Source of the DNA: Labilithrix luteola
GTDB taxonomy: Bacteria > Myxococcota_A > Polyangia > Polyangiales > Polyangiaceae
Assembly: GCA_026225435.1 (NCBI GenBank)
Contig: JAMFST010000262.1
Span: 1 to 7,461 of the forward strand
Direction: 5' to 3'
Length of the DNA: 7,461 nt
The notes beneath the pieces were generated by a model. It was given only the letters and a program-made list of their open reading frames with translations, was not told the DNA's origin and did no database searches. The position numbers and the translations under genes are program-made. Every line of letters starts with the position of its first letter. The first letter of the stretch is position 1. This document shows, in pieces, positions 5,348 to 7,461 of this stretch.

Positions 5348-6679
5348 ATGACGACGACGAAGAAGAAGCTGCAGAAGAGTGTCGCGGGGACGGTTATGGC
5401 GCTTTTGGTCGGCGTTCCCCTGTTCGCCTGCGGAGGCAAGCTGCCCGGTGGGCTCTCCAACCCGCTCGGCGGCGGCGCTGGCGCCTGTCCCGACACCACG
5501 AAGGTGGAGGCGGTCGAGAGCTTCGACTTCGTCGCCAACTACGGCATCAAGGCCGACGGCGCGGCGAAGCTGAAGAGCGGCGCGGTCGCGGCGATCAACG
5601 TCAAGAAGATCTCCGACAAGATCGAGACCGAGCTCAAGGCCGGTTGCTCCGGTCTGTCGGGCGACCTCGGCGGCGCCTCGGACTTCCCGACGGCCGTGGA
5701 CGCGTGCAACGCGGCCATCACGGCGATGAACACGGTCAAGGCGAAGATGGGCGCGAGCGCGAAGATCGCCCTCGACGTCACCCCGCCGGAGTGCCGCGCG
5801 GACATCCACGCCTACGCCGACTGCGCCGGTCACTGCGACGCGAGCGTCTCGGGCGGCCAGGCCAAGGTCGAGTGCGAGCCGGGCAAGCTCTCCGGCAGCT
5901 GCAGCGCGCAGTGCACCGGCACCTGCGAGATGAAGGCCGCCGCCAAGTGCGGCGGCACCTGCTCGGGCACCTGCGACGCGAAGATGAAGGGCACCTGCGG
6001 CGGCAAGTGCGACGGCAAGTGCGACGGCAAGGCGTCCAAGGGCGCGACCTGCAACGGCACCTGCGAAGGCAAGTGCGACGCGCAGGTCTCGGGCACGTGC
6101 TCGGGTAGCTGCGGCGGGAGCTGCAAGGCCTCCGCGAGCGCGACCTGCGACGGCACCTGCGACGGGAGCTGCTCGGTCGAGATGCAGGCCCCGTCCTGCA
6201 CCGGCACGATCACCCCGCCGAAGATGAGCGCCGACTGCAAGGCGAAGTGCGACAGCGACGTGTCGGCCAAGGCGGAGTGCTCGCCGGCCGGCGTCGCCCT
6301 CGCCATCCACGGCGCGACCGACGCGGGCGCGGCGACCACCTACAAGCTGGCCATCGAGAAGAACTTCCCCTCGATCCTCAAGATCGCCATCGGCATGGTC
6401 GACACGGCGCCCAAGCTCGCCACCGAGACCGCCACCATGGTCACCGGCGTCCAGGGCGCCATCACCGACATCGCGGCCAGCGCGGGCCCGGCCAAGGGCG
6501 CGCTCATCGCCGGCAACATCACCAGCTGCTTCGGCGGGCCCTTCAAGGGCGCGGCGGACGCGGCCGGCAAGGTGAAGGCGAACGTCGACGTCTCCGTCAG
6601 CGTGAAGGCGAACGTCAGCGCGAACGGTGCCTCGGCCTCGGCCAGCGGCAGCGCTTCGGCCGGCGCCAGCGGTCACTGA
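5348..6679 (+). CDS. Cysteine-repeat outer-membrane-type lipoprotein of unknown function
   Basis: A 443-residue predicted lipoprotein. ATG at 5348 is chosen because TAGGAG (5334-5339) is eight bases upstream and the product then opens with a lipoprotein signal peptide: KKK, a hydrophobic core, and lipobox LFAC with Cys28. Gly at +2 does not suggest inner-membrane retention. Regions in order: a Gly-rich linker (29-46); a mainly helical part (47-148); a Cys-dense core (149-311) with six CxxxCxxxC repeats; a second helical part (315-400) with a lone Cys394; and a Val/Ser/Ala-rich tail (408-443) ending ASGH. There are 31 cysteines in all. I recall similar Cys-rich hypothetical proteins in myxobacteria but no known function. 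Metal binding or a disulfide-stapled surface stalk are both possible. It sits 58 bases after the deoC operon and is probably separately expressed; a strong terminator follows. Confidence 0.85.
   Translation: MTTTKKKLQKSVAGTVMALLVGVPLFACGGKLPGGLSNPLGGGAGACPDTTKVEAVESFDFVANYGIKADGAAKLKSGAVAAINVKKISDKIETELKAGCSGLSGDLGGASDFPTAVDACNAAITAMNTVKAKMGASAKIALDVTPPECRADIHAYADCAGHCDASVSGGQAKVECEPGKLSGSCSAQCTGTCEMKAAAKCGGTCSGTCDAKMKGTCGGKCDGKCDGKASKGATCNGTCEGKCDAQVSGTCSGSCGGSCKASASATCDGTCDGSCSVEMQAPSCTGTITPPKMSADCKAKCDSDVSAKAECSPAGVALAIHGATDAGAATTYKLAIEKNFPSILKIAIGMVDTAPKLATETATMVTGVQGAITDIAASAGPAKGALIAGNITSCFGGPFKGAADAAGKVKANVDVSVSVKANVSANGASASASGSASAGASGH
5900..6172 (+). repeat. Six tandem CxxxCxxxC repeats within the lipoprotein gene
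   Basis: Cysteines fall at residues 185/189/193, 201/205/209, 217/221/225, 235/239/243, 251/255/259 and 267/271/275. Units are 16 residues (48 bases) long except the third, which has 18 residues (KASKGAT-type insert). The consensus is C-x-G-[TKS]-C-x-G-[TKS]-C-[DEKS], followed by a seven-residue arm such as DAKMKGT, DAQVSGT or KASASAT. At DNA level the GGCACCTGC and GGCAAGTGC blocks recur, but copies have diverged, so expansion is not very recent. A seventh unit from Cys284 keeps only its first cysteine. Confidence 0.85.
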
Positions 6680-6690
6680 GCCACTGAGCC

Positions 6691-6702
6691 AGGCGAAAGC
6701 CT
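6691..6702 (+). other. Small GAAA-loop hairpin after the lipoprotein gene
   Basis: AGGC-GAAA-GCCT is a four-base stem with a GNRA-type tetraloop, 12 bases after the lipoprotein stop and 8 bases before the main terminator. It may stabilise the 3' end of the message. The preceding bases contain a short direct repeat of CACTGAGC (6674-6688 area). Confidence 0.35.
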
Positions 6703-6709
6703 GAAAAGG

Positions 6710-6750
6710 AAAACGGCCGGCTCCTTCGGGAGACCGGCCGTTTTGCTTTT
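6710..6750. terminator. Bidirectional intrinsic terminator between lipoprotein gene and argB
   Basis: AAAACGGCCGG (6710-6720) pairs with CCGGCCGTTTT (6734-6744), eleven base pairs. The stem continues inward as CTCC/GGAG, with a one-base A bulge at 6733, closed by a C(TTCG)G tetraloop at 6725-6728. On the plus strand the tract TTTTGCTTTTT follows; on the minus strand the stem ends in CGTTTTCCTTTT. It therefore serves both converging genes, 31 bases after the lipoprotein stop and 19 bases past the argB stop. Confidence 0.93.
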
Positions 6751-6768
6751 TGTACGTCCGGGTCGAAG

Positions 6769-7461
6769 CTACGGAACCAGCACGGTGCCGACGCTACCTG
6801 GCGCTTCCACCTCGCGGGCGAGGTCGCCTTCGGAGAGGCGGCCCATGATGTGGACGGCGCGCACCCCCTCGTCGATGGCTTTGAAGCTCTCCTCGATCTT
6901 GGGGATCATGCCCTTGGAGATGGTGCCGTCGGCGATGGCCGCCTTGCTCTCGGCGCGCGTGAGGCGGGGGATGCGCGACGACGGATCCTTCACGTCGCGC
7001 AGGACCGCCGGCACGTCGGTGATCAAGACGAGCGCGCGAGCGTCGAGCGCGACGGCCACGCGGTTGGCCACCACGTCGGCGTTGATGTTGAAGGTCTCGC
7101 CGGCGCCGCTGGCGCCGAGGCAGGCGAGGACCGGGAGGTAACCGGCGGCGAGCAGGAGAGCGAGCAGCTCCTCGTTCACCCCGGTGACGTCGCCGACGTG
7201 ACCGAAGTCGATGGGATCCGGACCGCCGCCGGAGACGACCACCGGCGGGCGCCTGGTCGCCGCGACGGCCTGCGAGCTGGCGCCGTGGAGACCGACCGGC
7301 CGGGCACCGGCCGCAAGGAGCGCGGCGCACAGGTCCACGTTCACCTTGCCGGCGACGACCATCTTCATGACGTCGAGGGTGTCGACGTCGGTGATGCGGC
7401 GCCCGCCGATCACGTTGGGCGTCTGCCCGAGCTTGTTCTGCAGCGCCGTCGCTTGCGGACC
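6769..7461 (-). CDS. argB: Acetylglutamate kinase, C-terminal part (start beyond the right edge)
   Basis: ArgB phosphorylates N-acetyl-L-glutamate with ATP, the second step of arginine synthesis in the acetylated-intermediate route; it is cytoplasmic. The visible 230 codons begin inside the conserved GGGPQ-type loop (GPQATALQNKLG at the edge). They continue with the RRITDVDTLDVMKMVVAGKV helix region, which holds the substrate-binding Arg. NINADVVAN matches the Asn/Asp catalytic pair, and SKGMIPKIEES carries the lysine that contacts phosphate. Roughly 60-70 N-terminal residues, with the first GG loop and catalytic Lys, are outside the window. The region GLHGASSQAV, followed by VVVSGGGPDPIDFGHVGDV, differs from the commoner GLSGKDG form and suggests a divergent subgroup. 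Arginine feedback control cannot be judged without the N-terminal helix. It ends with TAG at 6769-6771 and converges on the lipoprotein gene. Confidence 0.93.
   Translation of the reverse strand, partial: GPQATALQNKLGQTPNVIGGRRITDVDTLDVMKMVVAGKVNVDLCAALLAAGARPVGLHGASSQAVAATRRPPVVVSGGGPDPIDFGHVGDVTGVNEELLALLLAAGYLPVLACLGASGAGETFNINADVVANRVAVALDARALVLITDVPAVLRDVKDPSSRIPRLTRAESKAAIADGTISKGMIPKIEESFKAIDEGVRAVHIMGRLSEGDLAREVEAPGSVGTVLVP

Noticed and set aside
4369..5538. A 389-codon minus-strand frame over the ALDH-like pseudoenzyme
   Set aside because: It spans two plus-strand genes and their gap. The plus frame shows recognisable ALDH sequence, so the minus frame is a GC artefact.
5900..6172. 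48-base periodic repeats considered as a CRISPR array
   Set aside because: The periodicity is codon-based. There are no identical direct repeats separated by unique spacers, and an uninterrupted reading frame runs through it.
5030..6676. A 548-codon minus-strand open frame over the lipoprotein gene
   Set aside because: It is a shadow: high-GC codon structure on the plus strand keeps the antisense frame open. Its product is a monotonous Arg/Ala/Gly/Leu string, whereas the plus strand has a clear signal peptide, ribosome site and repeats.

Overview
The window is GC-rich DNA (strong G/C at third codon positions) with a gene set that best fits a myxobacterium or relative (Myxococcota). This is inferred from the histone H1-like Lys/Ala/Gly-rich protein beside rpsU, a cysteine-repeat lipoprotein of a type I associate with this group, and the style of the ArgB sequence. 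No search was run.

Layout. 1-388: a weakly supported Lys/Ala/Pro-rich reading frame ending in a C-terminal membrane segment. 389-689: mostly non-coding, holding tRNA-Leu(CAA) on the minus strand at 438-520. 690-1343: a winged-helix protein with a histone H1-like basic tail. 1445-1678: rpsU (ribosomal protein S21), preceded and followed by hairpins. 1733-1853: a structured leader before the next gene. 1854-5289: a compact three-gene operon of deoC and two aldehyde dehydrogenase (ALDH) superfamily genes. 5348-6679: an outer-membrane-type lipoprotein with six tandem CxxxCxxxC repeats. 6710-6750: a strong bidirectional terminator. 6769-7461: the 3' part of argB on the minus strand, converging on the lipoprotein gene and cut by the right edge.

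How the genes fit together. DeoC cleaves 2-deoxyribose 5-phosphate to glyceraldehyde 3-phosphate and acetaldehyde. The next gene is a fully equipped ALDH that could oxidise the acetaldehyde. The third gene, joined to it by a TGATG overlap, is a 299-residue ALDH-like protein without catalytic residues. Together the two resemble ALDH16, normally one long polypeptide with an active ALDH domain and a vestigial C-terminal one. Here it appears to be encoded as two translationally coupled subunits. The DeoC is also of the long form that resembles human DERA.

The most open question is the cysteine-repeat lipoprotein: 31 cysteines, 26 of them within about 163 residues, in a regular 16-residue period framed by two similar cap segments. 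Its function cannot be read from the sequence.
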